Below, one piece after another: positions 14,869 to 26,140 of a stretch of 64,000 bases of DNA. The notes under the pieces are model-generated. The model did no database searches. It was not told the origin of the DNA and saw only the letters and a program-made list of their open reading frames with translations. The stretch's first letter is position 1. The number at the start of each line of letters is the position of its first letter. A program made the position numbers and the translations under genes. Source of the DNA: Cyanoderma ruficeps (Eukaryota > Chordata > Aves > Passeriformes > Timaliidae); contig VZDJ01000041.1 of NCBI GenBank assembly GCA_008694505.1, forward strand, positions 5,102,417-5,166,416, given 5' to 3'.

Positions 14869-15575
14869 ATGTTTGTCCTGGGTTATAGTCTATTCAATTT
14901 CATCTGCTGAAAAACAGTTGGGGGCGGGTGCCTTTTGATAATGGCCCAATGGTCAATATCAGGTAGAGCATTGTTCTTATCTTTCTCCATAATGGGCCAT
15001 TAACAGTCTTCCCAAGCCGTCTCCCCTTCCCAACACATACCTACAGCCTATCATACCTATTGTGAGATGCTCCACCCAGTGGGAGGAGCCAGCCATTCTT
15101 ACCTGGATAAAGCTGGAACTTTAAACCAGCACAGGGTCTTGCTTCCTCTGAGTACGGGAGGAAGGCTGGACCCTTTCTCACCACCTCAGGACCCCTTTCT
15201 TTTCTGCTACTGGATCATTTCTGCCTCAGCGGAGCCGTACCTGCCATTCCAGGAGGACTCACTTTTGGACTGCTTTCCACACCCTGACTAACAAGGTTGT
15301 AGCTCTGACCCTGTCAGGGCTTTTCAAAATTGTTGTTTGTTTGTTTGCTGGTTTGGTGGGGTGGTTTTGTTTTCTTTTTTCTTTTCTCTTTTCTACCACA
15401 TCTGTATTCTTATATTCTTAGTAAAAAGCTGTTATTCCTACTTCCAAATCTTTGCCTGAGAGCCGTTAATTGCAAGATTAGAACTTGGCGGGGGGTGAGG
15501 GGTTTACATCCTCTATTCTAAGGGGAACCCCAGTTTCCCTGGCAGATACCTGTCTTTCTAAACCAAGACAATGTT
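14869..15575 (+). mobile_element. Solo LTR of an avian ERVL-like endogenous retrovirus, with 5-bp TSD
   Basis: The LTR runs from 14874 (TGTCCTGGGTT) to 15570 (ending AAACCAAGACA), about 697 bp, with canonical TG...CA ends. ATGTT directly precedes it at 14869-14873 and directly follows it at 15571-15575, a perfect 5-bp target-site duplication. A TATA-like GGATAAAGC lies near 15105. A degenerate poly(A)-signal-like AGTAAAA lies near 15420 and is followed by a T-rich and GT-rich stretch, so the LTR reads on the plus strand. No internal gag, pol or env sequence is attached, so this is the product of recombination between two LTRs. The 5-bp duplication and the ends fit class III (ERVL) elements of birds. 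The family assignment is from recognition, not a database match. Confidence 0.85.
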
Positions 15576-16727
15576 GTCAGGTCTCTTGTAGGGTTTCTTT
15601 TCTTCAGGCTCCCATCCTCCTCGTTCATCACCTTACCAAGGCCGCAGCTCATCTTTTGGCTGGCACGGTGCAAACATGTTGGTACCTCTGTGTTTCCTTG
15701 TGTATCTTTCCTGGCTCCAGTGTTAAGCAGCTACAGTAACACAGGAAAGCCCCTGGATGATAAGTGATTCCAAACTAGGAACTCTCTAGTCCCTTACATA
15801 TATGGTGCAGTTTCCCCACCCACTGCCTTCCCTCCACAGGGATCTCCTGCAGCCCCAAATTTCTCCAGCAACAGCCGCTGTTATTCCCTATGTCATTTTG
15901 GAGGCTTGTTATAGTTCAGATATTTGCTTCCTCACTATTCATCATGCCTTCTGCGGAGAGTCACAGCCAGTTTATCAGTTACCAGGAGCATGCTTTCTGG
16001 GCTGAAAAGCAATTTCCTTTTCTTCTCTTGTTGCAGGAGCCTAAAGAGAGTTTGATTTATGCCATCAGTTTTAGATTTAAAAATCTTCAGCTTCACCTAG
16101 GTACATTTCCTGGAGATCAGCAATGCTTAGTATAGTAAGCATTTAGTAATGCTTAACAGATGAGTAATTCTGTTATGCCATATGATCATCTCTTATACAT
16201 TAGGTCTGGATTTTTCCTACCATGTTAGTTATAACCACTGTCAAACTGTGTCATTCTTCTTTTCTTCTTTTTTTTACCTACCAAGCTTATGATCCCAGGG
16301 GAGGTCAGAGCAGTGAATATGGCAACACTGCATTTGCCTCTTCTGATCAGCTGCACTTCTGGTTTGCTATTGTACAGCACTCCTACTTTGTTGCTATGAT
16401 AGCCCTTAAAAACATAAGTGTTTGCCAACGTGCTCATGTAGGTGAACATAATGGCATTACCTGAGAAATGTCTGCTGGGGAAGTGGCATTCACCACTCCA
16501 TGGATGGCTTAAACTCAACTATTGTTGAATTTCTGCAGGGCTTGTTAGAAGTATGAGCCACTGTGGTTCACCCTGAGGGTCTATACAAACCCACACTGTC
16601 TGTGGTGGGGGAGGCACAGTGGTTCCAGCCATGCATCAGGCCCAGCTTGAGCACATAGCACAGAGGTGCCATGAGGAATGAGCAGGAACACAGGACTCTG
16701 GACTGGGCCTAGCACTCACCCCTTACT
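15576..16727. other. Intergenic DNA without recognised features
   Basis: I see no gene here. There is one short perfect hairpin with an extra copy of its arm at 16122-16155, described separately. Confidence 0.5.
16122..16155. repeat. Short inverted repeat plus third arm copy
   Basis: AATGCTTA at 16122-16129 is followed after six bases by its exact reverse complement TAAGCATT at 16136-16143. AATGCTTA appears again at 16148-16155. The structure is small and may be chance. Confidence 0.6.
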
Positions 16728-16925
16728 CTCTTCCAAGTTTGGAACAGGTTGCCCAGGGAGGTCATAGATGCCCCAGTCCATTCAAGGCCAGGTTGGACAG
16801 GTCTCTGAGCAAGCTGGACTAGTTGCTTCCCAGCTGATTGCAATAGGCAATAGCCTATAGGCTGGACTAGATGGCCTTTAAAGGTCTCTTCCAACTTAAA
16901 CTATTCCGTGATTCTATGATTTTAT
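16728..16925 (+). mobile_element. CR1 LINE, 3'-end fragment
   Basis: The segment carries the CR1 3' signature in order: a GGAACAGGTTGCCCAGGGAG-type start near 16740, TTCAAGGCCAGGTTGGA, GGACTAGATGGCCTTTAAAG, TCTTCCAAC, and a terminal GTGATTCTATGATTTTAT. CR1 is the dominant LINE of birds and reptiles and inserts as 5'-truncated copies without target-site duplications, which fits this roughly 200-bp piece. No coding part remains. Confidence 0.92.
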
Positions 16926-19900
16926 AAAACTTCAGAGAACAATCTGCATTTGTCAGATGGGACAGTTGAGAGAGATTTTGAAGCAGTTGATACTTCTGTT
17001 GAGTTAATTTGGTTCCCAAGGAATCAGATATTTTGGTTGCCACTGTCTTGATGCAAGGCTGTGCTTTGACTCACAGGCCCATACCAGAGCTGGGCAAACC
17101 CCTCACAGCCTCAGACCAAGCAGGTTTCTCCAGCCAATGGAGCCTGCCCTTCCCATGACACCCCCCAGCTACACCAGAACTGCACCCAATAGCTCGGGCA
17201 TTTAGACCTGTCCCTAGATCATGGCCTGAAAACCATCAGGAAGACTTGGATGGAATGGCCAAGCCTCATTGTTCAGCCCTGCATGGTGCATGTCCTGATA
17301 CTGGCAGAACACTCCTGTCCCCTGTGTGGTAGGACAGTGGTGGCTCTGCACCCCTCAGCCACTGCTGGGTCGAGTGGCAGGTGTGGTCAGAAGTGTTTGC
17401 TGTTGTTGGTTGGTTGTGCTTGGCCAAGTGCCTACTGGTGCTTCTCTCAGGGGATAGCTTTGCTTCAGTCACTCATGGCTTGTCACCTTGCCAGGATGCA
17501 CGCCTTGTGGGATTAGCTTTTGGAAATCGCAGCTGGGTGCCCTGTGAGCGATATCCCTTCTAGGAAAGCATGTTAAACCTGGAGCCATCCTGCCAACTGG
17601 ATTTCAGAATTAAATCTGATGTGTTGGTAGTGTCTGCCTCAGAAGAGAAAAAAAAGAGAAAGAAAAATCCTACTTTCTGCAGCATGTGCTGGCATTTAAG
17701 GATGCCCCCAGCAGGCAGAGACCTGGGGAAGCACTGGGAGAGAGCTCTCTTGGAGCTCTGAAGCATATTTCCTTCTCTATCAACCCCTTTTATTCCTGTC
17801 CTCTACATGCTTATGCACACACGTCCCTCTCTGACCTGCTTGCTATTCCCTGGCTTTACCAGATGCACAGCAGCTGACTCATCAGAGACCCAAGCTGACA
17901 TGGAAGCAGGGAAACCAACAACCCATCAAAGGGAGCCCAGTCTGCAGCTGAAAGAGAAATCACAGACCTCAAACTCACAGCCAACTGGTCAGCCAGACTC
18001 AGGACTTCATTTCCACTGTGATTTGCTCCAGATCTTTGTTATTACTCTTGCCTGCTGATACGGTGTGGCTCTTGCTTTAGACAACTAGTTTCAAGGGTTT
18101 AGTGGACTTCCTTTCTTCAGAGTTGTCGGACGCACATATTTGCTGGTGGGTGAAAAAACCTAAGTGTATCACAAGGATGCAAACCTCTGGTTGCCTCTTC
18201 AAAGCCCACATTGACATGTTTTGTACCATGACTGAGAAGCACAGCCATGCTCCACAGAGCTCTCTCTGCTCTGCAGAGGTTTTTGGGGCTCCCCTTGCTT
18301 GCCTTGCAATGGCTGCTTGCTTTGACAGCAACCCTAGGTGTGCACAATCTCAGGCACACTACACCTTCATTGAACTTTGCTCACCGAAAGTCTGCATCAC
18401 TTTACAAGCCAAATTGTGAAGTGGTTTCTCAAATGTTGTGAAGTCAGGACCAGAAATGGAGAGCAAGAATATGTAACTATTGAGGCTCATTTCACATGCA
18501 GACGTCAGACCCAATGCCACAGAGAGCTCAGTGAGAGGCAAGTAAAATTCCTTCAGAAGGTTTGGTTTCCTAGGTCTCTTTGTGGCTTGTTTATTAATCC
18601 TGAGATTTTTCTCAGAAATCTTTATTATCCAGAACAGGGGTGTGTGCTATTCGCATGCTGCTTCTCGGAAATTACTGGGAGGCAACTTACTGGGAGGTAA
18701 TTCTAGATGGAAATCTGAACAAAAGGTGTTGCTTAAGCATTTCGAAGAATAATTGAGCACTTGCTATGCAGTTTGTTTAATAACCTGAAAGACGGATCCT
18801 TATCAGAAGTCTCCACATGCTTCAGTTACTCAATTGCTTTCTTATTTAAATAAAGCCTATCAAATATGTCCATAAAAATAAAAGCACCTCATAAAAGGCA
18901 GTTTCACTGAGGTGTGCTTGCTCTAGACAATTAAATTAAATGCTATATTTTCCTGCTAGTATGTCTTTATATCCATTTTTACAGGGGGGCTGTGTGCCTG
19001 TTAGGCTTTCAAGAGCAATGACTGTGCCATGAGTCCCCAGCACTACTCCTCTTAAGGTGCCATGGTGGCAGATGTGGTTGCTGGCTCATCCTGACTGGTC
19101 TCAACCAAGTGGAAACACTCCCAGTCCCTTCCTGGAGTTCACAAAGTGAAGCTGGAAAGCTTCACCCTCCTGATGGAGAAAGTATCACTTAAAAAAAAAA
19201 AAAAATTGATGTACTGTAAGAATCTCTTTGTGTCTGCTTCCTAGAGAATGGTGTTCAGCACTGGTACATGTAAATAGTGTACATGTAAAAAACCCCCAAA
19301 ACACCCCACTCTAGTTTGCAAGGAGAACTGAATTATTCTCTTCAGGATAACCCAAAATTAGTGTTGCAAAGATAGACTAGTATAATAATATAACAATAAA
19401 ATAGCTTATGATTGAAAACACAGTGAACAGTGACATGCAGAAGGCACAGGTAGTAGAATGACTGCACATTTTCAGAGTCCAAAGGGCTAATATTTGAGGC
19501 CCACACCTGAGCTGCATGCCACTGTGCAGGCTTACTTAACCGCTGCCAAATGACCAAGTGCAAGCATCCCAATGGCAGGGAAAAATTCCTTCTATCAGCA
19601 CAGAACCCTAACCAGAGAGGAAGTGCTGGACCAATTCTGAACTTAAGAAAAAAAGAGATATTGTTACCCGAAAATTAAGCCTGACTCTAGAAATACATCT
19701 TCAACTAGGAACACTGCTGGTGGGCATTAATCTTGAGCACTACTCCTAGCAAAGGTGTTGTCCTGAGCCTGTCATGGAGGTGACTGTCATGCAGAAACAG
19801 GACCTTGGGCAGTTAGACATTATGCCTAGGCACACATTCTTGTGAGGGCAGCCCTCACAAGAAAGAGAAGTAACTCACCAGCCGGTGAAACGGCATTTGA

Positions 19901-22866
19901 CAATATGCTGCAAGGAGCTGTTAAGGAGGTCTCTGTGCATCCTCTCCATGTGAGTGAACTTGTTGCTGGTGTGGTGAAGGTCTGGCTCTCATCCTGAGAA
20001 CCCAGTGGCTTCTCTGCACAAATCTCAGCAGCCACAGCACAGCACAAAACCTCCTCTGCCTCTGCCCCAGGGTGTAATAGGTTTGTCTCTCTCACAGCCT
20101 GAGGCCAGTTCAAGTACCTGGCTCATTTGATCCTGTCTGCCCTTTCCCAAGTCTGATAGCAAGGGCTGGTTCTGTGTGGGTCAGATGTGAAAGTTGTAAA
20201 AAAAAGAAAGAAACCCCACAGATTTCTATTATATTGTGCTTTTCCTCGGTCAACAGTGGCTTTGCAACCTTGATCGCAAGGTGGAAAACTCTATGAATAT
20301 ATTAATGGTCTCCTGAGCCATCAAATCCCAGGTTTTATGGGATTATTATTCAAAACTCAAAATTATCTTGGTTTTGGAGACTTACCAATATCCTTTGCTG
20401 AATGGCTCCACTTTTCTGGTTTGTTGGGTTTTTTTTGGCTTTTTTTTTTGTTTTTTCTCATGGCACTTACTTTGAAGTGAATAGTGCAAAGTAGTACTTG
20501 TGGCAGTAAAAAGAAGACCCTGTAGCCTAGAATGCTTACTACATCCACAAAACTCCCTTTCCTTTTGATTACTTCAAATCCAAAAAGGCTGCTCTTTCAA
20601 AAGGAGATAGTAAAAGTACCATGCTTCAGCAGGTTCCAATTAAAGAAGGCCTAACCCAAAGCGCACTGAAGTTAATAAGAGACTTTTTGTTCCTTTGCTG
20701 TTGAGGCTTGGACCAGACATCAGCTTCAGAAATGGTACCTGTATCACATACAGATGTTTTAATGCAGTCTTTTCCTGCAGAAGAGACAGGAATCTTCCCA
20801 TGCCATCATCAGCCCTACTCACCAGTTTCAAAGGGAAATTGCAATTAATCCTTTTTTCACAACTAAAATGCTAGGTTCAGAAGTGAATTCCACTAAAACA
20901 CATACCAATTTTTTAATCTGCTCATTTTTGTTTCTGGCAAATGCTCATTTTTCTCAGGTAATCAGTTAAAAAAGATACTGCATTCAGGGAGGAAAAAAGC
21001 CGAATCACTGGATTTATTTTTAGATCTTTAGATCTTAGGTGACAGTAAAATACCTTGAAAGTTGATATTCATTTCATTTAGTGAAATTTGGAAAAAAAAT
21101 TTGACTATTCACTGTAAACAAAGGCTTTATCAACTGTCCTTTTAGTTCTACATCTACTGTGTCTTGACACTGGTTTATGTCTATGGAGAATACAGAAGCT
21201 TATAAACAGATTAGCTCTCAGAGACTTGTTTTCATTTCCAATAAGAAACAAAACTGGGAGCATGACCACATTTAGCATGAGATGAGCATGCCTTTTATTT
21301 TCTTTGAATATAATATGATATTCTTTATTTTTCCAGACTTTTGCAAAATGTTTTTTTCCATAGATCAATGACTGTTAAAAAATATGACTCCAGATGGAAA
21401 TTTCCCCCACTATATCTGGGAGAAGTGGCTCACAGATGACTGCATTTTCATCTTACACTCCAGCCACTCTTAAATGCTGGCAGTCTGACATGCTTTCACC
21501 CTGAGAAGATCCTTCCTTTGTGATCATTCATGCAGCTTATGCAGGTGAGAATTAGTGCTCTTAGGTCTTGCCTATTGCCATTCTTAGAGTCCACCTGTAC
21601 TTGCAGAGTACAAAACAGCTTTATAGAGCTTATTTACCACTTAGAAGGGTTAAATGAGAGTCTCCTCTGGAGACCAAGGAAGAAAATCAATGAAAATCAA
21701 TCCTTCTTCCAAGGATCGGAAGTTATGCTATCTGTTTCAGTGGAAGCTCCAGCAGTGGCCACATTTAGGTTTTCCTGTCTTGGAGCTCCTAAACCCTGCC
21801 ACAAATAAGCAGATAGCAATAATACCTAGTTTCACTAGTGAAGATTTTTTGACATCGGTTAAGAAACCTAAACACATCAGAGAGAAGTTTCTGCTGGCTC
21901 ACCTTCACCAAACTCATGCTCCATCCCAAAGCCCAAAGTGGGCGCACCTCACCACAAGCGGTGGAACTGGGGCTCCCCTGGAAGTTGGCCTGTCCCCTGC
22001 ACCAGTCCTGGAAGCACAGTGGGCAGGGAGGACACAGCCCCTGTGTCAGTCTCCTATCATCACCCAAACTTTGGCACAAGGGAGTTTGAGGCAAAGGGAG
22101 AAATGGGGAAACTCATTGAGTTGCCTCAGTCCTGAACAACACTCAAGCTGCACGCTTGTTCACGAGGTTTAAATAAATAACATTTGCTCTTAAATTAGCA
22201 GAAAAGAATAAACATTTTAAGATCTTCTGAGTGTTCTATGAGAGAATAAGAGGCCTTACTATACATCTGAAGAATTAAATTTTCTTAATTGCATCCTTGT
22301 GCAAAATAAAGCATTACATACAGAAGAGAAATATTTTTAAGTGGATGGAAAAATCCACTGGGCTAAAGGAATACTACTGTCAGTTACATATATCCCTGCA
22401 TTTGGGTAGTGCAAAAACAAGCTTTAATAAAATGAAGAGGCTAATATGAACATTTCCATGAATTTAAAAATAACAGCAATGGAAACAATCTCATAAAACA
22501 AGTAAACCTCTCCCTTCAATATTTGCAAGTCAAGTATTAGAGCACTCATTTAGGCCCTGGGAATGTGAAAGTAACTATAAATTATTAATTATATGCTTTG
22601 CTCTACAATATGAGCGGCCAGGTTTCATAACCCTTGTCTAGCTGTGGCTCCTGTAATTTTAGTACCAGGTGCAAGGGTTGTACCATTTAGCCCACCTAAA
22701 GAAGCTGGAGAATTACCTGAAATGGTACTCACTCATCAGGTTTCCAATGGCCCGTAGTAGATACTCAGACAGATACCTGTCTTGAAAGGAAGCCTTATTT
22801 GGCATGAAATTTCATATCTACTGAAGGTTGTTTCCTTAACCATTAAAAAGACCCTAAGTATACTAG
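16926..22866. other. Intergenic DNA without recognised features
   Basis: There is no recognisable exon, RNA gene or young repeat. A 15-bp A run occurs near 19190. Short frames on both strands (for example 18102-18419 and 21654-22172) have no recognisable domains and overlap open frames on the other strand. Confidence 0.5.
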
Positions 22867-23490
22867 TTATCGACAACCTGACATTGGCCAACCATATCCT
22901 GGGCTGCATCAAAAGAAGCATGGCCAACAGGCTGAGGGAAGTGACTCTCTGCCTCTTCTCCACTCTTGTAAGACCCCACCTGGAGTGCTGCTAACAACTC
23001 TGGAGTCCACACACAGGAAGGACATAGAAGTGCTGGAGTGAGTCCAGAGAACTGCCACCAAGTGGACCAGAGGGCTGGAGCACCTCTCCTATGAGGAAAA
23101 GCTGTGATAGTTGGGATTGCTCAGCCTGGAGAAGAGAAGGCTATGGGGAGACCTTATAACACCATCCAGCACCTAAAAAGGGCCTACAAGAAAGCTGTAG
23201 AGGGACTTTTTATAAGGACATGTAGTGATATGACAAGGAGGAGTGGCTTCAAACTGCAAGAGGGTAGGTTTAGACTAAGTATTAGGGAGAAATCCTTAGC
23301 TGTAAGGGTGATGAGGCACTGGAACAGGTTGCCCAGAAATGTTTGGATGCCTCATTCCTGGAAGTGTTCAAGGCCAGATTGGATGGGGCTTTGAGCAAAC
23401 TGGTGTACTGAAAGGTGCCCATGGCAGATGTGTTGGAGCTAGATGATCTTGCAGGTCCTTTTCAACCCAAACCATCTTATGATTTCATGA
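22867..23490 (+). mobile_element. CR1 LINE fragment (end of ORF2 and 3' UTR)
   Basis: Successive CR1 landmarks are visible: an ATCGACAACCTGACATTGGCCAA-like region, GCATGGCCAACAGG, GTAAGACCCCACCTGGAGT, GAAGGACATAGAAGTGCTGG, CAGCCTGGAGAAGAGAAGGC, GGCACTGGAACAGGTTGCCC, and a degraded tail near 23470-23490. Frames in it are broken by stops and indels. This copy is clearly more diverged than a recent CR1, and the terminal ATTCTATG unit is eroded to TTATGATTTCATG. Confidence 0.92.
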
Positions 23491-24954
23491 AATGCGAAGT
23501 TCACCCAGAGAAGAAGGTATCAAGGTCCTGTGAGTGTGCCCATTGCTTTACAGCCCAGACTGGTTGCCTCCTTGGAGCACTGGGTTAGCTGGAGATGAAC
23601 TGCCTCAAAGACCAGCCTGTGTTCAGACTTGGTCCATGTTGGTTCAGAACAAGATAAGGTACTTACATTTATGACACAGGGAGTCAACTTCTTCCTCTAA
23701 ATCACATTTTAAGTAGTCTCTCCTATCAACCATCTCTAGCTTTTTTTCCTCCAAATTGCTGCCAGGAAGACTGATTTGCCTCTCTTTCCCAATATGCAAA
23801 CCATGCTCTTGTCAGTCTCACGGTCAGAATTTCTTCAAAGTCCTCATCCCACTCCCTGTGCTCGGCTGTGCTCATATGAATTTGCAAAATGTCTGTACAC
23901 TTGCTCTGGAATGGTTTTCCACCTAAAAAAGAACATGGTTGCATTAAAGCATCAGGAAACAGGAAAAAAAAATTAAACCCTAAATTAATTTACCTTGTTT
24001 ATCTGGGATTTGTTGATATAGTTAATCTGGAAATAGGATATGAATTGTTGAGATCTGAATATGATTAGTTAAGATCTGAGTGAGGTATAACAGTTTCACA
24101 ATTTACTGAAGGTCAGAACTGTATACAGAAGATTAAAACCAAAATATTACCAGATTGCTTCAGAACCTGCAGGAGGCAGATCCTGCCAGGATATATTTTC
24201 TATTTCCATGCTTCTAAAAACCAAGACATATAGGATTTCTTTAAAATCTCTTTGTCTTTTCTAATTTCCCATGTATTTCAAAATTTGGGTATAAAAAGAA
24301 CAAATTTTAAAAAACAAAAAGCAGGAAAGTTCATTCTTGCCTTAATAAAGACTTCAGAGAAGGTTGTTAAGCTGTGAAATTGGAGCAAATTTTGTGGGAT
24401 GGGAAGTTCTTTGGAATGACTCTGTAGAGGAAACAGTCTAAAGTAACTTGTTCATAAACAGACCTAGAAACTCAGCATTAAAGTTCTGTTCTTCTTTTAC
24501 TGTACAGCAAACTGCTCAGGGAGAATTAAAATGTGTTCTGCCTCTTATCATTAAGCCTCAGAGAGCAGCTGGTCACTCCCATTCCCTTTGGGTAACCTGC
24601 AGACTGATCCCCACTCGCCTGGTCAGCAAAAATCTCAGTATTTTTTCCAGCAGGAATAAAATCTCTATGACAGAAGGGAAGGAGGAGAAGAACACAAGCT
24701 TTACTGTTCTTCTGCATAAAATCTTATCTTCATTGGTGAAGATTATACTGGTGAAGAACTGAGGACAGCAGTGTCAAAGTTGCCCCCATTAGATGTAAAA
24801 AAGCTAGTAGAAAGCAAATGAGCCTGGTGGACAGCTGGAGGGAAACTGGAGGGAGAGTACTGCGATGTTCATCCTGGCCAGAAAGGACCTGCAAAATTCA
24901 CTACCTTGAGTGTGCAGTGGTCAGAGGAATTTGCCTATGGATGCTTGACCTCAC
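23491..24954. other. Intergenic DNA without recognised features
   Basis: AT-rich sequence with no recognisable exon or repeat. Short frames on both strands (for example 24448-24762 plus and 24526-24717 minus) overlap and are not protein-like. Confidence 0.45.
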
Positions 24955-25236
24955 CATGAAACAAGATTGCCTGGATAGAGAGCACAATTCAAAGACTCAG
25001 CGGCACCAGATGGTCTCCCAGTTTATTGGCAGAAACAAACACAGACAACTTAGAAGTTGTCTCCTTTTTCAGGCTGCTTCTTGCTCGGTTTACCTTGCCT
25101 ACCCCTGGTAACTTTTCTACTGTGTGTCTTCCCTGAGACCTCCCCGTCTGTAACATGACATATGTACATACGGCCTGCCTGCAGAAACCTACATCCATTA
25201 AATAATAACGGCAGAAACCCTCACAGGCACACTACA
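24955..25236 (-). mobile_element. Possible LTR remnant on the minus strand
   Basis: On the minus strand this segment begins TGTAGTGTGCC, includes a GTATGTACATATG stretch, and carries CCAATAAACTGGGAGACC, with AATAAA at 25022-25027, followed by about 50 bp resembling the R/U5 part of an LTR. No target-site duplication was found and the left boundary is a guess. It could instead be unrelated unique sequence with a chance AATAAA. Its orientation matches CRADD transcription. Confidence 0.35.
25022..25027 (-). promoter_or_regulatory. Candidate distal poly(A) signal AATAAA for CRADD
   Basis: TTTATT on the plus strand reads AATAAA on the CRADD strand, about 785 bases past the CRADD stop codon. It is the nearest canonical hexamer downstream of that stop. 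It lies inside a possible LTR remnant. Use by CRADD is inference only. Confidence 0.3.
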
Positions 25237-25606
25237 TTCCTGCTACTTCCACTTAAGGCTTTTTTCAAAGACAGATCAAAGTGGTAGCCATCTATTCTAG
25301 CAAGAAACTGTATGTGCTGAAACTTTTATAAATGTGAAATTAGCCACCTGCAATAACTGTTGTAAAATTGTTAAATTAATAATGGTGATTAGTCTCATTT
25401 CTTGCTGTAATATCAGGGAACTAGCACGAAACAGCAGTAAAAAGGCTCCTACATAGTCCAGAAAAAAAGTTAAACCAAGTCTTGCTCCCTCAGTGAAATC
25501 GAAAACCTTGCTGAGCTTACTGCAGGCCCACCTGCTCGCAAGAACTTGGTCACCCTATATCCCCACTGAAATAACACAAAAGGGAACAGGAAAGAGCAAT
25601 CCATTT

Positions 25607-25612
25607 TTTAAT
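25607..25612 (-). promoter_or_regulatory. Candidate proximal poly(A) signal ATTAAA for CRADD
   Basis: On the CRADD strand ATTAAA occurs here, about 200 bases past the stop codon. A second ATTAAA lies at 25770-25775, only about 36 bases past the stop. Either could serve a short 3' UTR; the sequence alone does not decide. Confidence 0.3.
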
Positions 25613-25810
25613 GCCTGCTAAAAATTAATCTGGCATGAAAAGAATTACAAGTCAGAAGATGCCTCAGAAAACTGGAATGTTTAAGCTTAATAAAATCGGA
25701 GTTCCAATCCTTATTTTTACAGTTTGAGGTGTCCGATCTTCAACATACATTTCCATCCTCTTTACTTAATTTAATGAAACATGTGGAAGCTCTGAATAAA
25801 TAGCATGGCT

Positions 25811-26106
25811 TCACTCAAGCATACACTGTATCACAGAAGGATCCACTTCCTCTGCCATTAGACTGGTGTGCAGACTTTGGATTGTTGCTTTTTTCCCCAA
25901 ACGCTGTTTCCACAGGACAAATGCAGCTACGATCTGTGACTGCAGGTTGTGAGGGTGATTGACTTTACATCGATAGATGTCAGTATGGGACAAACCCAAG
26001 CACAGAACTACATGCTCCCATTCAGGTCCCAGACTCCTCGCCAACTTGTTCAACTGCTGATCTGTTGGTGACATCTTCAAAATGCATGGTGCAACTTCAG
26101 CTAAGT
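25811..26106 (-). CDS. CRADD: CRADD (RAIDD), last coding exon: complete death domain
   Basis: CRADD is a cytosolic adaptor. Its N-terminal CARD binds caspase-2 and its C-terminal death domain binds the death domain of PIDD1, forming the PIDDosome that activates caspase-2. This exon encodes the last 98 residues and the stop (TGA at 25811-25813). It begins with the two last bases of a split codon, so the upstream intron is phase 1. The translation carries the family's death-domain signatures: [38 protein letters not shown] and the terminal [11 protein letters not shown]. From LGPEW to the C terminus it has the same 74-residue register as human CRADD, without gaps. The glycine equivalent to human Gly128, whose change to Arg is reported in CRADD-linked lissencephaly, is intact (codon 26027-26029). 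There is no frameshift or internal stop. The reading frame runs on upstream of 26106 only through the intron's polypyrimidine tract, so that part is not coding. The CARD exon lies outside the window. Confidence 0.97.
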
Positions 26107-26140
26107 CTGTAAAAGAGAAAAAAAAAAAAGAAAGATAAAA
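26107..26140 (-). promoter_or_regulatory. Splice acceptor and polypyrimidine tract of the CRADD death-domain exon
   Basis: Read on the minus strand, a long T-rich tract ends in TTCTCTTTTACAG, with the AG at 26108-26107, immediately before the exon's first base at 26106. The match to the consensus acceptor is strong and sets the exon start. Confidence 0.93.

Noticed and set aside
21654..22172. 172-codon plus-strand open frame
   Set aside because: No family is recognisable and the opposite strand is open too. Treated as chance.
22736..22963. 75-codon minus-strand frame
   Set aside because: It is largely antisense reading of a CR1 LINE.
1..25800. Search for PLXNC1 exons on the CRADD-distal side
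   Set aside because: No sema, PSI, IPT or GAP-domain pattern was seen in any frame. The gene, if adjacent, lies outside the window.
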